64,000 nt of DNA from positions 20,646,001-20,710,000 of the forward strand of contig NW_020825288.1 in assembly GCF_003286085.1 (NCBI RefSeq). Reading direction: 5' to 3'. Shown in pieces: positions 1 through 12,240 of this stretch (the stretch's first letter is position 1; every line of letters starts with the position of its first letter). The notes beneath the pieces are model-generated. The model saw only the letters and a program-made list of their open reading frames with translations, had not been told where the DNA came from and made no database searches. A program made the position numbers and the translations under genes. This stretch comes from Drosophila persimilis. Its lineage: Eukaryota > Arthropoda > Insecta > Diptera > Drosophilidae.

Positions 1-1600
1 CCATTTTTTACGCTCCTTAAACATTGGCATTTATTTTTAAGAGTTTAATTAGACAATCAAGGAAGATTTACAGTCTTTATATTCCAGAGAATACTTCAAT
101 GTTATGCACCAAATATCCCATAAACCACCTTTCCTAGTCACCTTTTCGAGGGCAAGACAACTGCCGACGGATTTGTGTCTCAAATAGCCGTCGGCATTGC
201 GGCTGTGCAGGAAAAGCAGGAGGAAAAGTCCAAGTATAAACCACGTAAAACTCCAAGGAGTGTCAAAATAAAGTACAAGAAATTATGGCAACAGTGGGGG
301 GGGTAGTGTTGGGGGTGTAGTTCCTGGAGTGCCCCAGACCCCAGAGGCTTCGTTCAACCACTTGTGGCATTAGCACTAATTTCAATGCCTACCGAAAAAT
401 GGCACGCTCGATGGTCACACAATTACGGATGTAATAAAGTAATTTGGCCGTAATTGCAATTGAGCCGATGGGCGGCGCGTCAGCACAGCTGCTGCCACTA
501 CCTCTCTGCCCCAGCGAGTGTCCCTGCCACTGCCTCTGTCTCTGTCTCTGTTCCTGCCCCTGACTTGGCCGTCTCAGTTCGCTGAATTTTCCTTTCTCCC
601 CTGCCTTTGACTCGGACTCTCTTGCTGCCTGGAAAAACTTTGTCTTCAACTCGAAGCCGAACCCTTTTGTCTCTGGCCGAAAGTTTCCCACCAGCCCGTG
701 GATAATGTGTGACAATGTCTTGGCACTTGCCGTGCGCACAGAGGGTGATTTTAATTTAGCCAAAGGATCAGCGAGCGAACGACGAACCACAGGTAACAGC
801 GACGGTAACTTTGTTCTAATTTTTCACAGAGTTTTGCATAGAAAACTACTTAATTATGGGCAGGACGAGACGATGGCTTTATGCCAGGCCATTCCATGGC
901 GTATCCCCTTACAGCAGGCGTTTGAGTTATGATGTCTTTATGATTCCGCGCCGCAGCAACCGAATCCTTTTTGTGTGGTGTCTGTGCGGAGTGCCTGGGA
1001 TTGGGATAATGAGTAAGTTAATGCTTTATTATGATGGTTATTATGTGTGGCACAGGAATGGACTCTCGCCACTCGACTCTTGCGGTTCGTAAACATGCCT
1101 CCTCCTCCAGCAAGTGTTGAGCAATCCCAAAGAAAAACAAACAACACACAAAAATCTTAGGGGGCAAATCTAGTGGCGGGGTAGGCGGGTAGACGGGGGG
1201 AAAGCACCATAAAAATTAGTCTATAAAAACAAACACTCGATGGAGAGGTCTCTGGTTGTGGTCCCCCCCCCTTCCCTGTTGGATAAACACAACGCCATTG
1301 AGCGCCTGCCTCTCCCGCTCATGTGGCACCTACCGCCGCGTGGAACCAGTGGGAGACGCCTGGGAGACTCCTCTCGGGGCATGCTGCGAATATTTCTTCA
1401 TTTCGCTGCTGTTCTGCCCCAACATTTGCCTCCTCCGGAATCGTATAGGTAAATAAACAAACAACTCGTGTATTTCATTTTTTTTTGTAGATTTTTTTTT
1501 TGGTTTCTGTTTTGTTAGATTTGTGTTTTATTTATTTGGTAAATAGTTTGGAATGGTGATGCTGTTAATGGAATTGATTTGAAATCGAAAGTTGATGACT
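1..1600. other. Unique spacer, no gene seen
   Basis: GC-richer unique DNA with short G runs (296-303) and a CTCTGTCTC-type pyrimidine block near 520-560. The open frames on either strand lack any recognisable domain. Confidence 0.4.
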
Positions 1601-1800
1601 TCATAGCATGAGTGATACTTATAGATAGATAGATACATAGATACATGGTTTTCAAGGGTATGTTTTCATTCAAAATTTGTGAGGAAAAGAGGTGTGTTTT
1701 ATTAGCTAAAAAAAAAAGGATTCTTTAAGTCCCTAAAATATAATAAAAATAATACATATTTGTAGCTAAAACCGCATATTATTTCTCTGTAATAAAGTAG

Positions 1801-1829
1801 CGCGTCATGCAGCAGCACACCTCCGAATC
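1801..1829 (+). repeat. Dispersed GC-rich motif, copy A
   Basis: CGCGTCATGCAGCAGCACAC is one of five short related sequences in the first 11.5 kb, with consensus near ATGCAGCAGCGCCCCTCGG preceded by CACGCGT. All sit in AT-rich surroundings. They may be remnants of one repeat family; I do not recognise it. Confidence 0.5.
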
Positions 1830-2178
1830 CAAGCAGAAAGACATTTCCGCGTGAGGATAAAAATCTTAATTTCACAGAGATCACAAGAAAACACCCATAG
1901 AATCTATATATCGATCTTAACTTGCTTTCTTCCAGGTGTTTAGATGTGTTTCTTTTCGGTCTCTAGCGTATAGGATTATATTATTTAAAAAAAATTCAAT
2001 AATCCACGAGAAAAACATCAAATTTCATCAAAAAATATGTATACTTTTCAGAAGAACCTTTTCCAATACCGCTATATTTTCTGTAATTTTTTGTATCATA
2101 TTTTGTACTTTTCAGAAACCATACATCAACAAAATCATTCAATACTGAAGCTAAAAAAAAGAAATCATTAGAAATTGT

Positions 2179-2208
2179 CACGCGTAATGCAGCAGCGCCC
2201 CTCTAGGC
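2179..2208 (+). repeat. Dispersed GC-rich motif, copy B
   Basis: Here the block reads CACGCGTAATGCAGCAGCGC and continues CCCTCT. It directly follows an AT-rich tract and is the copy closest to the consensus on the plus strand. Confidence 0.5.
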
Positions 2209-2403
2209 CGCGCGTAAAGTGTGCCCAGAGACCGATAAAGGAAATCTCTTTAGAGAGAACTCTAAGGAATGATAAGGAAACGAACCAGAATGTAAAGAGT
2301 TTAATAAATGAAGAAATCTACGCCCCAAAGAGTTCAAAAAAAGAGTTCTATATACGATTCTGGAACAAATTAAAATTTCCAGAGCCTAATTAAATTACCA
2401 ATT

Positions 2404-2430
2404 TGTGTGTGTGTGTGTGAGTGTGTGTGG
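2404..2430 (+). repeat. GT microsatellite
   Basis: A GT dinucleotide run with one GA interruption. Confidence 0.8.
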
Positions 2431-2670
2431 CACTTTGTGGCACTTGAGTCGATTCAATAATTATAAATCAATACCGGGAATCAATTATGGCGGGGGGCTC
2501 TTACAATTATTATCTGTAAACGCCGATACACAACGCAGACTGAACGGACTGAAAAATTCAAACAATTTTCAAGTGATGCCAACTTAATTAAGTCACAAAA
2601 TTTATGAGCTTCTTGTTTGGAGGGCACAAACACAGACAAACCCGACCAGCACAGACAGCGGACGGGGAGA

Positions 2671-2757
2671 TGGAGATACAAATGGTAGACAGAGAGATAC
2701 AGATACAAATGGTAGACAGAGAGATACAGATACAAATGGTAGACAGAGAGATACTCG
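2671..2757 (+). repeat. 27-bp minisatellite, three copies
   Basis: TACAAATGGTAGACAGAGAG recurs at 2,677, 2,704 and 2,731, giving a 27-base period with GATACA inside each unit. Confidence 0.85.
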
Positions 2758-2759
2758 TA

Positions 2760-5470
2760 TGACACGCGTTTGTCGTCGTAAAAACTCCACTTCTGTGGGG
2801 GGCTGCAAATCGATTGGCAAACGATTGAGAGATCGATTTTAACGATTTGTTTTGATATTTTTACGATTATGGGGCATCGTTTGCACCACATAAATAGGAC
2901 ATAAAACTCGGGGCCTGCCTGCCGCACATCTGTGGTGCTTTGGGGGGTATGTGCGGTGGGGAGGGGGGGGGGGGGGGTCCTGCTGTCCTGCCGCCTTCGT
3001 TCACATTCAATTAATAATAAATTAGCGGGCAAATGAAATCACAAATTAATATATACTCGTATCCTGCCAGATCTTGGGACGCTTTTAATTGCCACCAACT
3101 GCTGGGTATCTGTATCTGTGAGATACTTGAGAGGCACGCTGCCCGCTGCCCGCTGTTTTATTTGGCTTTCTGTCGCTGTCGCTGTTGCTGTTGCTGTTGT
3201 CATCGTGTGTGACATTTTCCCTTGGAATCATCATAAATCATATTTGCACCACATGCATTCGCAGAAAAAAAAAAAAATATGTAAAAATATCAAATGCATT
3301 TTTCGGTTTAATTTTTGCTGTGTTGCCTTTGCCGCTGCCGCTGCTGTGCATTGTCCTTGCTGTTTTATGGCTGTGGTCCTTTTTTGCATATGCAAAACTA
3401 ATGCAACGCACTCCTGCGAAGGAAGCCAGTCGCTTCCTGCGAAAGGAAGAAGCCTGCCTGCGCCGCTGCCTCCGAATATCTAGAGCAGAATATTCTTTCT
3501 TCCTTATGCGTCCTGCATCTGCATCTTTATGATTTATGGCCTCTGTTGCAGGATACTTTCAGACTCACTCTGCGGCAAGTGTTGGTGTCGGCAAAGCCAC
3601 TGACGAATCGGTTTATTAGACCATATGTTCCTCTTTTTGTTTCCTTTTTTCTCTTGGTTTATGCGAAGTGTGAAAGATTTTGGAGTTGAAAATGGTTTTA
3701 GTTGAGGAAAACAGTTGGGGATACATTTTGGACAGGGAAAAGTGCTTGAATTTGTTGTGTGAGAAGTGAAATCTCCGGTTCAAATGGTGCTTGTAGGCGT
3801 TGGGTTCGATTGAACGTCTTGAGCGGCATGCAGCAGTACCCCTCGGTTGTTCCCAGCTGTATTTCCGCCTAGGACTCTGAGAAAAGACTGCAGCGACCAC
3901 ATATAGTCTTCTTTTTCATAGGCGGCCATCTACTCTACTCTCTACTTAAGGAACCCCTCTCCAAAGACCATTCTTGTTGACAGAAAGCACAAATATATTC
4001 CCTAAAGTCTTCATTCAGAAGCATTTTCCCCTTCCAGCTGCCATTCCTCAAAAGCCATTCCGCATTCCGTCTCCAAAAACCCCATTAAATGTGCAATATA
4101 TAGGAAATTCCTTGGAAAGTCACGTGCTCAGAAGGGAGATTTCCCTGCATTTGTCAGCCGAAATCAAACAGAAATAGATCCCCCTGCAAATGCATCTCCT
4201 TCACACCCGTCGATGGCCATATGGTGGCGGCCCACAACAAAATGGTGGGCTTCTGGGACTCTCCATCTGGTGTTGGGTACTGGGGGTTGCTGGTGCTGTT
4301 GCTGATAGATATGCAGTAGCATCCCATGTCCTTTTGGCAGGAAGTCTCTCTCGCTCGGTATCGTAAGCGTAACGGCTTTCAATTGAGCATGCCACACACC
4401 CTCATGGCTCTCCGACTCCCTCTTCCTGCTCTTCTGATAAGCCTCAATCGAACGCAAATCGATTGCCCAAAAACTGAACATGATATATGTTCGAATTATC
4501 CTTGCCCGCTCCCCGCCATAGATGTCACTTGCAAATGAAATACTCCCCCAAAAACCGAAACCAAAAAGTTACCCACTCTCCAGTCTCCCTCCCCCTCTCA
4601 GTCTTACTCTTGGGTTCGAGGATGCCCCTTCTCCACTGTCTTTGTGGCAAGATGGTTTCTAGAGGTAAGTGGCAGTGCTGCCACACAGATAATGGCTCTC
4701 TAGAAGGTCTGTACATACTCCACTGATAAAAACCACAAAAAAAACATTCATCACTATCTTGTTTTGGGAAAGGAAAAGTCTCCGCCACATTCCTTCTTTA
4801 GCAGTCTCAATATTTTCCTTCATCTTCAGGCGTTCTCCGGCATCGTTTCCCCCATTTTCAGGTTTCTTTCTAGATTTTTTTTCAATGGGTTTTCAGGCTC
4901 CATTGATTATGGGAATGAGGTAATATTTTCAATTGGTTTTTGTAGGATTTTCTTGTTATAATTAAATACAAAAAGAAAGGCTTTATTTTTCTCAGAAGAA
5001 TGTCTACTTTTGCAGCATTTTTATACCTTTTAGGTATTCTCCATATTTCTAGATTTTTAAAGGATCTAGAATTTTTTAAAATAATTTTTATAATCTACAA
5101 ACAAAAAAAACTGAAAATTTCCTTCAAAACCTGAAGAAATTTCATACAAACCTTTCAGAAAAGACATTTCCAAGACCAATTCTTTATATTTTCTCCCGTC
5201 TTTCGAGTTTCCTGCACTCTTAAGAATCCCTAAATCCTACCTAATATATTTTTAAAATATATAAAACTCCACCCAAAGCAAAATACCATTACAAATGTCT
5301 CAAGAAATCAACAAAATTGCGACCTTCCCAAATCTTTTATTGAACATTTTACACTGCAATAAATTTCCAGCAATTTCGGACTGGAAATCTCATATAAATA
5401 CTATGTCCGAATGCAGCAATAAAGAACAAATATTAAGCTCGAATGAATTTTGGGTGCATCTACCGCCTAC
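2760..5470. other. Unique spacer, no gene seen
   Basis: Contains a G15 run (2,963-2,977), GCTGTC/GCTGTT triplets near 3,170-3,200, GCCGCT near 3,330-3,345 and motif copy C. An isolated AGAG/GTAAGT donor match at 4,661-4,670 has no supporting exon. The part after 4,900 is AT-rich. Confidence 0.4.
3825..3848 (+). repeat. Dispersed GC-rich motif, copy C
   Basis: ATGCAGCAGTACCCCTCGG at 3,828-3,846 matches the consensus except at two positions; the CACGCGT lead is replaced. Confidence 0.5.
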
Positions 5471-5471
5471 T

Positions 5472-5510
5472 CCCGGGGATACACCCGGGGATACACCCGG
5501 GGATACACAG
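5472..5510 (+). repeat. 12-bp tandem repeat, three copies
   Basis: GGGGATACACCC repeats with starts at 5,475, 5,487 and 5,499. Confidence 0.85.
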
Positions 5511-6313
5511 GGATGCGGAAATGAAATAAATCGAGAGCGAAATGAATGGACACCGAAAGGATGAATGGTTGTCGGAGTCATGAAGTAAAGGCTGGGGCCT
5601 CCTTCTACAACAACAAAACATCTACAAAAGAGACAGCAAGACAGTGAAAGGGGGACAGAGGGACAGAGAGTGAGAAGAAAATATTGAAACGAAAAATACA
5701 ACTGACAAAAAAAGGTTTTTATTTCTGTTTTATTTGTGCAAAAAGGCGGAGGAGAGCGCACTCCATAAATTTTCGTGCGCTCAATATTGTTTCAGATCAT
5801 AAATCATGGGCTGCATTTGCGTACGGCACACACACACGCACGCACACACTTATCCATGAGGCAGTTGCAGTTGCAGCAGCAGGAGGCAGGAGGCAGGAGG
5901 GGCAGGGAGACGGCAGAGACACAGACACCGACAAATGTACATTGTACGGCGTACCTTGTAGCTGACGTTCGTTGGCGAATGCATCACACAGGGACAACAA
6001 AAGCAACAACAACAACAATCTGTGCAACAACTACAGAAACAACTGCTGCAACAACAAAAAGCCTACAAAAAAAGCATCAAAAGCAAAAATCCCTGCAACA
6101 ATACAACTAAGAAGAGTTCTATATGCAGGGCAGGGACAGTATACGACTAATTGATATCCTCTAAGGATGTCCTAGACTGCTCCAAGAAGTATGCTACAGG
6201 GGGATGAGGCTTCCAAAAGGAAGAGGTTCAAGAAAGAAAGAGTTAAGAGTAGCAAGAGCTCAAGAAACTATTTTCTTAACAATAAATATTGGTATATTAT
6301 TAGGAGACAAGCC
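5511..6313. other. Simple-repeat-rich spacer
   Basis: Holds a CA/CGCA run (5,826-5,849), an AGGAGGC block (about 5,878-5,905) and CAA-rich DNA (6,001-6,056). No coding signal. Confidence 0.5.
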
Positions 6314-6372
6314 CCTGCGCACTCGCTTCGTTCATGCGGCAACCCCCGGCTCACTCGCTTCGTTTGCGCCGA
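6314..6372 (+). repeat. Dispersed CCCCCGGCTCACTCGC motif, copy 1
   Basis: A 23-base block at 6,340-6,362 recurs exactly at 23,313-23,335. This copy also holds an internal duplication of CACTCGCTTCGTT. It stands out as GC-rich in an AT-rich setting. Confidence 0.6.
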
Positions 6373-7140
6373 TAAAGGTAAAACATCGGACGACGACGAC
6401 GACCCAAAAGATATATGTATGTATGCTATAGAAAGTAATGTTAGCCACACCCAAAAGGGTCTGAGTATCCCAGGAAAAACTCCACAAGGAAATTACAGAC
6501 ATCCCGATAGAAAAAGTCCCAGAAATTGTAATACTTATACTATGATTGTAAAATATAAACAAAATCTTTTAAAAATTGATTCAAAGAAAGGATATTTTTT
6601 TTAAAATTTTTTACATTAATATGCAAAGATTTTATTTTAACATAAATAAATAAAAAACTACTACATTTTCAACTCTTAGAATAAGAGTTTGCCATTTTAA
6701 ATATTAATAATATTAGATCATAGCCTGAGATAAACAGAATTTCTCATAGTGAATAAAATAAAAAATAATAATAAAATAAAAAAAATAATGTAATACAAAA
6801 TTTAAAATGAAATATTTGTTTAATTAAATTTAATAAATTTCCTTAAAATACATTTACATTATTTGTGTTTTTTATTTATATATATAAAAATATTTAAATT
6901 TAAAAAAAATTTTCCTAATTTAAAAAAATTAAAAATATTTTCTTATGTAATTTAAATATTTTCATATTTAAATCGATTTTCGCATATATGTATGTATTTA
7001 AAGAAATTAACATATTAAATTAATTTTAAAGTTTTTTATATTTCGATTAAATTTATGCACTTTTTCAATACATTTATGTCTAAATCAAAGCGAAATCTAT
7101 TTAATTTGTTTAAAAGTGTATATTTAATTTTAAAAGAACA
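6373..7140. other. Strongly AT-rich block
   Basis: Mostly A and T from about 6,600 on, with runs such as TTTAAAAAAAATTT. It could act as matrix-attachment-type DNA. No gene seen. Confidence 0.4.
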
Positions 7141-7737
7141 AATGTTTTTTTTACTATGCCCAATTTTTCTTTGAGTGCACAAAATCTGTCACAAAATTGC
7201 TCCGCCAGTCGCATGTACCCGAGCAAACTCGCAATGTTGCCCCGCGTCTGACAATAGCAACATGCACTCCATACTCCATAGTGCATTTGTAGCATAGACT
7301 GGAGGCCGCTGCACTTGTGCCCTGCACATGCATGCCCCCCTCCCTCCCGCTCCCCCTGCCTCCCTTTAGATGGCGGGGCGAATGCGTCGGCGGCCAGCAT
7401 GCAAATGCAGAATGAAAGCAATCCGCCAAAGAGGCACGGGCAGAGGGACAGGGACAGGGAGAGGCACAGTGACTGCTGCATGCGGCATGTGGCACGGTCT
7501 GGGTCTGTGGGTCTGGGTTCTGAAGTGGTCTGCAAATTCACATTAACGCAAATTCCGTAAGTGAAGTATGTTGCATTTGCCGCACGTAAATTTTAAAAAG
7601 CGCGGGGCACACAATAACTGAAAAACACACACACTCGTACGAGCTACAGATACACAGAGAAAACTGTTTTTGCAGAATCGGGGAATCGGAGGCCTCGGCA
7701 TCGGCATCGGAGTCCTGGCTGCTGGGGTCCTACCCCT
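7141..7737. other. GC-richer unique spacer
   Basis: Unique DNA with CCCTCC/GGGACA words around 7,325-7,475. The open minus-strand frames have skewed composition and no domains. Confidence 0.4.
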
Positions 7738-7766
7738 CCCCCCCCCCCCCCCCCCCAAAAAAAAAA
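7738..7766 (+). repeat. C19 run followed by A10
   Basis: Nineteen C residues directly followed by ten A residues. The C-rich/G-rich tract could fold into non-B DNA, and the length is prone to sequencing error. Confidence 0.85.
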
Positions 7767-8680
7767 GAGAGACCTACAGCTCTGGAAAATGGATGCTGCA
7801 TAGGCATTCGTACTCGAACTCTGAGATACACACAGAAACACACACAAACACATTTGAGATACACACATAAATCTTGTGGATGAGCCGTGGCAGCATTTGG
7901 TGGGGTTTTTGGGTCTACGTTTTTCTCGTTTTTGGTTTTCATTTGTGAGCCTTGCATTGGGGATTTTGGGGCCAAAGGCAGGCTGAAGAGAAAACGCAGC
8001 TGTGGCGTAGGAATACTAGGGTATATTGGGGGAATATGGGAGAAAAAAAGGGAATCTTAAAGGGAACTTCAAGGAAAGGCTAGGAGCTATAGACCAAAAG
8101 GAGCTCCTATATAATCATATTTATTCTTTAAAGTAGAAAATAATAGGACAATTTTGGTTTAAAACTATGAAGATTACTATAATCAATCTTTAAATATAAG
8201 ATAATGGTTCTAAAACCTCTTTATTCTTAGAAAAATGAAAGAAAAGCAATAAAAATTAAAATAAAATAAAATTATTTGGAAAAATTAAGGAAAATATATC
8301 AAGAAACCTTAAAAAATAAGAAAACGATTTTAAAAACTCCTGAACAACACTCTTTTCAAATTTTTTCCTAACAAATCCATGAAAAAGTGATAGAAATATT
8401 TCAAAAATCAGGTAAAAATTAAAGAAATTAACTAAAAACACAACAAAAAATCTACATATATCAGAAAATAGTTTCATAAAACCTTCTTAGGATATATCTT
8501 TCTATATAGGAACCTTCAGATATCTTTCTATCTATATATCGATTCCCTAAAATCAAAGAAAATCTCTTAGAACTACTCCCTTTATTCATGTATTTCCTGT
8601 TTACCCCAAATCCCCAACAATCCTTCAATCGCTTCCTTTATGCCTTAACCCCACTTTAAAACAAAAGAAACGTTTACCTG
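7767..8680. other. AT-rich spacer
   Basis: CACACA/GATACA words near 7,820-7,870, then an AT-rich stretch to about 8,560. No coding sequence recognised. Confidence 0.4.
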
Positions 8681-8689
8681 CTCCCGCCT

Positions 8690-8703
8690 ACAGATGGCGC
8701 TTT
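8690..8703 (+). promoter_or_regulatory. CTCF-like insulator motif
   Basis: ACAGATGGCGCTTT contains AGATGGCGC, the core of the fly CTCF consensus (AGRTGGCGC). It is the only match to that core I noticed. It lies just 5' of a GGC/GGT run. A single motif is weak proof of binding. Confidence 0.3.
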
Positions 8704-8724
8704 AACACGGATGGCAATCCATCT

Positions 8725-8758
8725 GGCGGCGGTGGCGGCGGCGGTGGCGGCGGCGGCG
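8725..8758 (+). repeat. GGC/GGT trinucleotide run
   Basis: Eleven GGC or GGT triplets in a row. One frame across it (8,695-8,784) reads 29 residues with 11 glycines before a stop. It is preceded by a pyrimidine-rich acceptor-like CCTACAG ending at 8,693. A tiny terminal exon is conceivable but unproven. Confidence 0.6.
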
Positions 8759-8784
8759 TCCGCGCTAATAAAAGATTTCGCTAA

Positions 8785-9850
8785 ATTGATACTGTCGATG
8801 GAGTAATTAAACTGCAATTTTTATGAGACATGCCGGACAGAGGCCCCTGGCTATCGCAGATCGAATAAATTATATTTCATCCCAGGACATACGCACACAC
8901 ACACACATGCAGAGTGGGAGAGAGGGACAGGACAAAGAGAGAGAGAGAGAGAGAGAGGAGTTTCCGTGTGTGCATCCGTTGGCTTCCGTTCGTTTTTGCC
9001 GGTAAATTTACCAACGCAATTTTGCCATTCTTTCGGCCATGTGTACGTGTGTGTGGCAGGACCTGCAGTCGTCCTGCAGTTGTCCTGCTATATCCTACCA
9101 TCCCGCAAACTCCTTTTTCCTTCCATTTTTGGCACACGCAAAGAGAGAGGTTGTTTTTTTTTGGTTTGGGGCTGTGTGCAGAGAACTTTTGTGAGCCACT
9201 GTGATTGCAATTTAATTTCACACTTTTGTCCGCTCATTGAATCCCGAATCTAGTGCTCCCCTTTTCCAGATGGTTTTCTCTGATTTCTTGATGATTTTTT
9301 ACCATTCTAATAATTGTCTGTCTGCCGCTGGCACTCTGTCAAAAGATTACCCCACCGAACCAGTGCTGAAAGTTGTTAATTTTTATGACGTCATTACTCG
9401 GCTCGTAAAATCCACGGGACGCTCAACAGTTGGTTGTTCTGTCCGTCCGTCTGTCTGTCTGTCTGTCTGTGTGGCACCGCTTTATAGCTACTCTACCGGG
9501 TACTACCATCCCATCATCAACGGAGCAACAGGCGATGATTTTATGAACATGTTCAATGGCCTGGGGGAGCCCATAGTCTATGTCTGGGGCACTCGGCATT
9601 CGGCATTCGGCATGCCGCTTCGCTTCTCTTCAAACTTTATTTGCAACCGGAATTTTTATTGTTATTGCGACATTTATGAGTCTTTTACGAGATTTGAGAC
9701 TCGTTTCGCAGCTCGTTTCTAATTTGTCGCTCATTTGTTTGCAATGTTTTCTCGTTTTCTTTTCTTTTGTTTTGTCTTTTGTTTGTGGCTTCTCTGATAC
9801 GTAAGGATCTGTCATCGGATTAAGGATTTCTATAGCTCATAAATTGGTTG
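8785..9850. other. Unique spacer with microsatellites
   Basis: CA run (8,892-8,907), GA run (about 8,935-8,957) and a TGTC run (9,440-9,470). Open frames over 9,237-9,722 cross the TGTC run and look accidental. Confidence 0.45.
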
Positions 9851-10300
9851 TAGGTTGGGATATTTTGTTGTTTTTTGACCTTGCTTTCAAGCCTTTTAAA
9901 ATCAAGTTTAAGAATTGAAATTAAATTGGATTAAAAATTTAAAAAATTACTTATAAAAAATAATACAAAAAAAAGAATTAGAAAAAATATTAAAATAAAT
10001 AAAGAATAATTAAAACAAATTATTTGTATTTTTATTTTATATTTATTTTTTTGTTTTCTTATTTATAAAGTGTTTTCCCACCTCTCTAAAAATGTCTTGT
10101 TCTTGAAGATAAAACACCTAGAACCTAAGATATGGGAAATCTAAGTATTTAATTGAGGGAATGCAGCAGCGCCCATCGGTTTTTTTCTATAATCTTTGGC
10201 TTAGCTTCTGTTGGGCCACTTGTCAGTGGAGTTATTGCCATTCAATGTCCCAAGGAAAGGGTGTTTTATTATAAAAAAAAAAAGTATAATGTTGAAAAAC
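9851..10300. other. AT-rich block with motif copy D
   Basis: AAATTAAAA/TTTATTTT DNA around 9,900-10,060, then the dispersed motif. No gene seen. Confidence 0.4.
10157..10182 (+). repeat. Dispersed GC-rich motif, copy D
   Basis: ATGCAGCAGCGCCCATCGGT at 10,161-10,180 follows an AT-rich block and is followed by a T run, as in copy E. Confidence 0.5.
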
Positions 10301-10480
10301 TTCTTAAATATAATTTTTTCTACTACAAATATATTCTATAAATTTTAATCAAAATAAATTATCTTTAATCTTATTACCTATACCATTCAATCTTCTTGAA
10401 TATAATTTTTTCTACTACTAATATATTCTATAATTTGTATTCAAAAATATGTATCTTCCCACCATTCAATCTTCTAACAT
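10301..10480 (+). repeat. 92-bp tandem duplication
   Basis: TATAATTTTTTCTACTAC occurs in both halves, with starts at 10,301 and 10,393. Each half ends in CCATTCAATC. The copies are diverged, so the duplication is not recent. Confidence 0.7.
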
Positions 10481-11640
10481 TTGATTGCTTTCCAGCTACA
10501 TTTTCTTTACGTTTTTCAAAAGAATAATTGCATAGAATCGCTTCCAACCCCTCCAATACTTTCATATTCCTGCAAATTAATGAAACCACCTACCAAACCA
10601 CCTTCTCTGCCTTCATTAGAACACACCCCAACACCATTTCAACCTCCTTTTCTCCCTCCCTGCCTTCATTAGCAGTCTGCAGTGTTAGGTAATATTTGAC
10701 TTGCCATTCAATCCTTTACCTCTCGTTTGAGAGATACATATATTTGGTGTGAAGTTGGGGAACATTTATGCGCCATGTTCTACTTATATTTTTATGGCTG
10801 CTGCTTGGAAACTCAAAACCACAGACAAGAAGCTCTCCATTCACAGGAGGCGAACAGGAGCTGGAGGAGGAGTGTACATATATATATTTAAAACATGGAT
10901 TCTTAATTAGTGAGCACTCTTTTTTTTGTTTGTCAGGGGATCACCGAAACACCACCTATGCTTGGGACACCCCAAGGGGCTTTCCCGGGGTCCTGAAAAC
11001 TCATTGCGTGTTCCTCCTCCTTCGGTTTGGGATTAATGCGCGCTAATTAATCCTCTTTGGTTCGGGATTTGGCCCCGACATAATTATATTTACAGCCGCC
11101 ATGCGAGGAGCAGCTAAACAGCACAGCACAGGAGTACAATGGGAATTTCCCCAGGCAGAAGGATGCTTTCGCTCATCTTTTGTACAGGGATTGGCATCGT
11201 TATGGCTCCGGAGCATGCGAGTGCGAGGAGTCGTCTGGAGCTGGCTGAAAAGGATACACGAAGGATATTAAATTAATTTTTAAGTGCAACCGTAAGACGA
11301 TGAGAAAGCTGGCAAGATGAGCTGGCAAAAGCAGGGGAGAGATTATTAATGAGCTTTTCCTTACGCGCTTCTATTGTCTGAAGCGAAACTTTTAGCATAT
11401 TTTGTGATACCGGATGATACAGGGTGTTCTTGGTGGACAAAAAACAAACCGAGGGGCGGTGTTGCATCACGCGTGAGACGTTTAATTTGGGTTTAATGAA
11501 CAAAAGTGTCAATTTAATTATTTTTAAAGCTTTTTCCTAAAAAGATATTTTAGTTTTTATCGCGGTGGAAATGGAACTTTCTGCCCTAAAATTTGTTATG
11601 TCGGACTTTGGGTGGAGTTTATCGTCCGAATCGGTTAAAA
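10481..11640. other. Unique spacer with motif copy E
   Basis: GC-richer DNA with no recognisable coding exon; the dispersed motif lies on the minus strand at its end. Confidence 0.4.
11447..11478 (-). repeat. Dispersed GC-rich motif, copy E (minus strand)
   Basis: On the minus strand the block reads CACGCGTGATGCAACACCGC and continues CCCTCGG. It keeps the CACGCGT lead seen in copy B, so the shared unit is at least about 26 bases long. The opposite orientation shows that the copies are dispersed rather than tandem. Confidence 0.5.
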
Positions 11641-12240
11641 TTATGATTGTTCCTTAACCAAAATAGATAGAACACATTTAAAATTATATTTTACTTAATT
11701 ATTGGGTTCTTTAAAGGTATTATGAACACTTTTATATTTCATATATTAATAACAAATTTTTTACTTTCCGAAGATCTTTCAAATCAATTTTTATATTGTA
11801 CGTTTTTAATATTATTATTATTTTTTAATTAGAAAATGAATGTTTTTAAATATTATTATTTTATATTATTTTTTTGTATTTTTACATTTTTTATTTATTT
11901 ATTTGATTTATTTATATTAAAAATGATTATAAATTATTAATAAAAATGTTATAAAATATTAATACAAAAATTAAAAAATATAAAAAATAAGAAATATAAT
12001 ATAAAAAATAGTACTTTTGATTTTTATTGTACAAATTAATTTTTTTTTCATTCTTTTTATTATAAAAATTAAAATCCTTACGTCACCTGATTTGTACCTA
12101 TTTCTAAAGCCCTTCTTTGTCTAAAAATTCCGTCTTTCCTTCTTACAATAATTTTTCCTCGGATACCCTGTATATTTTCCTCAACTTTCCATCTCACAGC
12201 TTGTTTTCATAGCAGTTTTTCTTTTTCATTTTATTTTTTT
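11641..12240. other. Strongly AT-rich block
   Basis: ATTATTATTTT and AAATATAA words dominate. No gene seen. Confidence 0.4.

Larger units (their letters stand above)
1601..2400. other. AT-rich spacer with two dispersed motifs
   Basis: A GATA/GATACATA run at 1,621-1,646 opens an AT-rich stretch. It holds motif copies A and B and nothing that looks coding. Confidence 0.4.

Noticed and set aside
3800..3815. GGTTCGATT resembling a tRNA B box
   Set aside because: No A box, acceptor stem or cloverleaf could be found around it.
4661..4670. AGAG/GTAAGT splice donor
   Set aside because: About two such matches are expected by chance in the window, and no promoter, exon or ATG-poor run supports it.
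5472..5510. Short regular repeats as a CRISPR-like array
   Set aside because: Only three 12-base units with no spacers, in DNA that is clearly eukaryotic.
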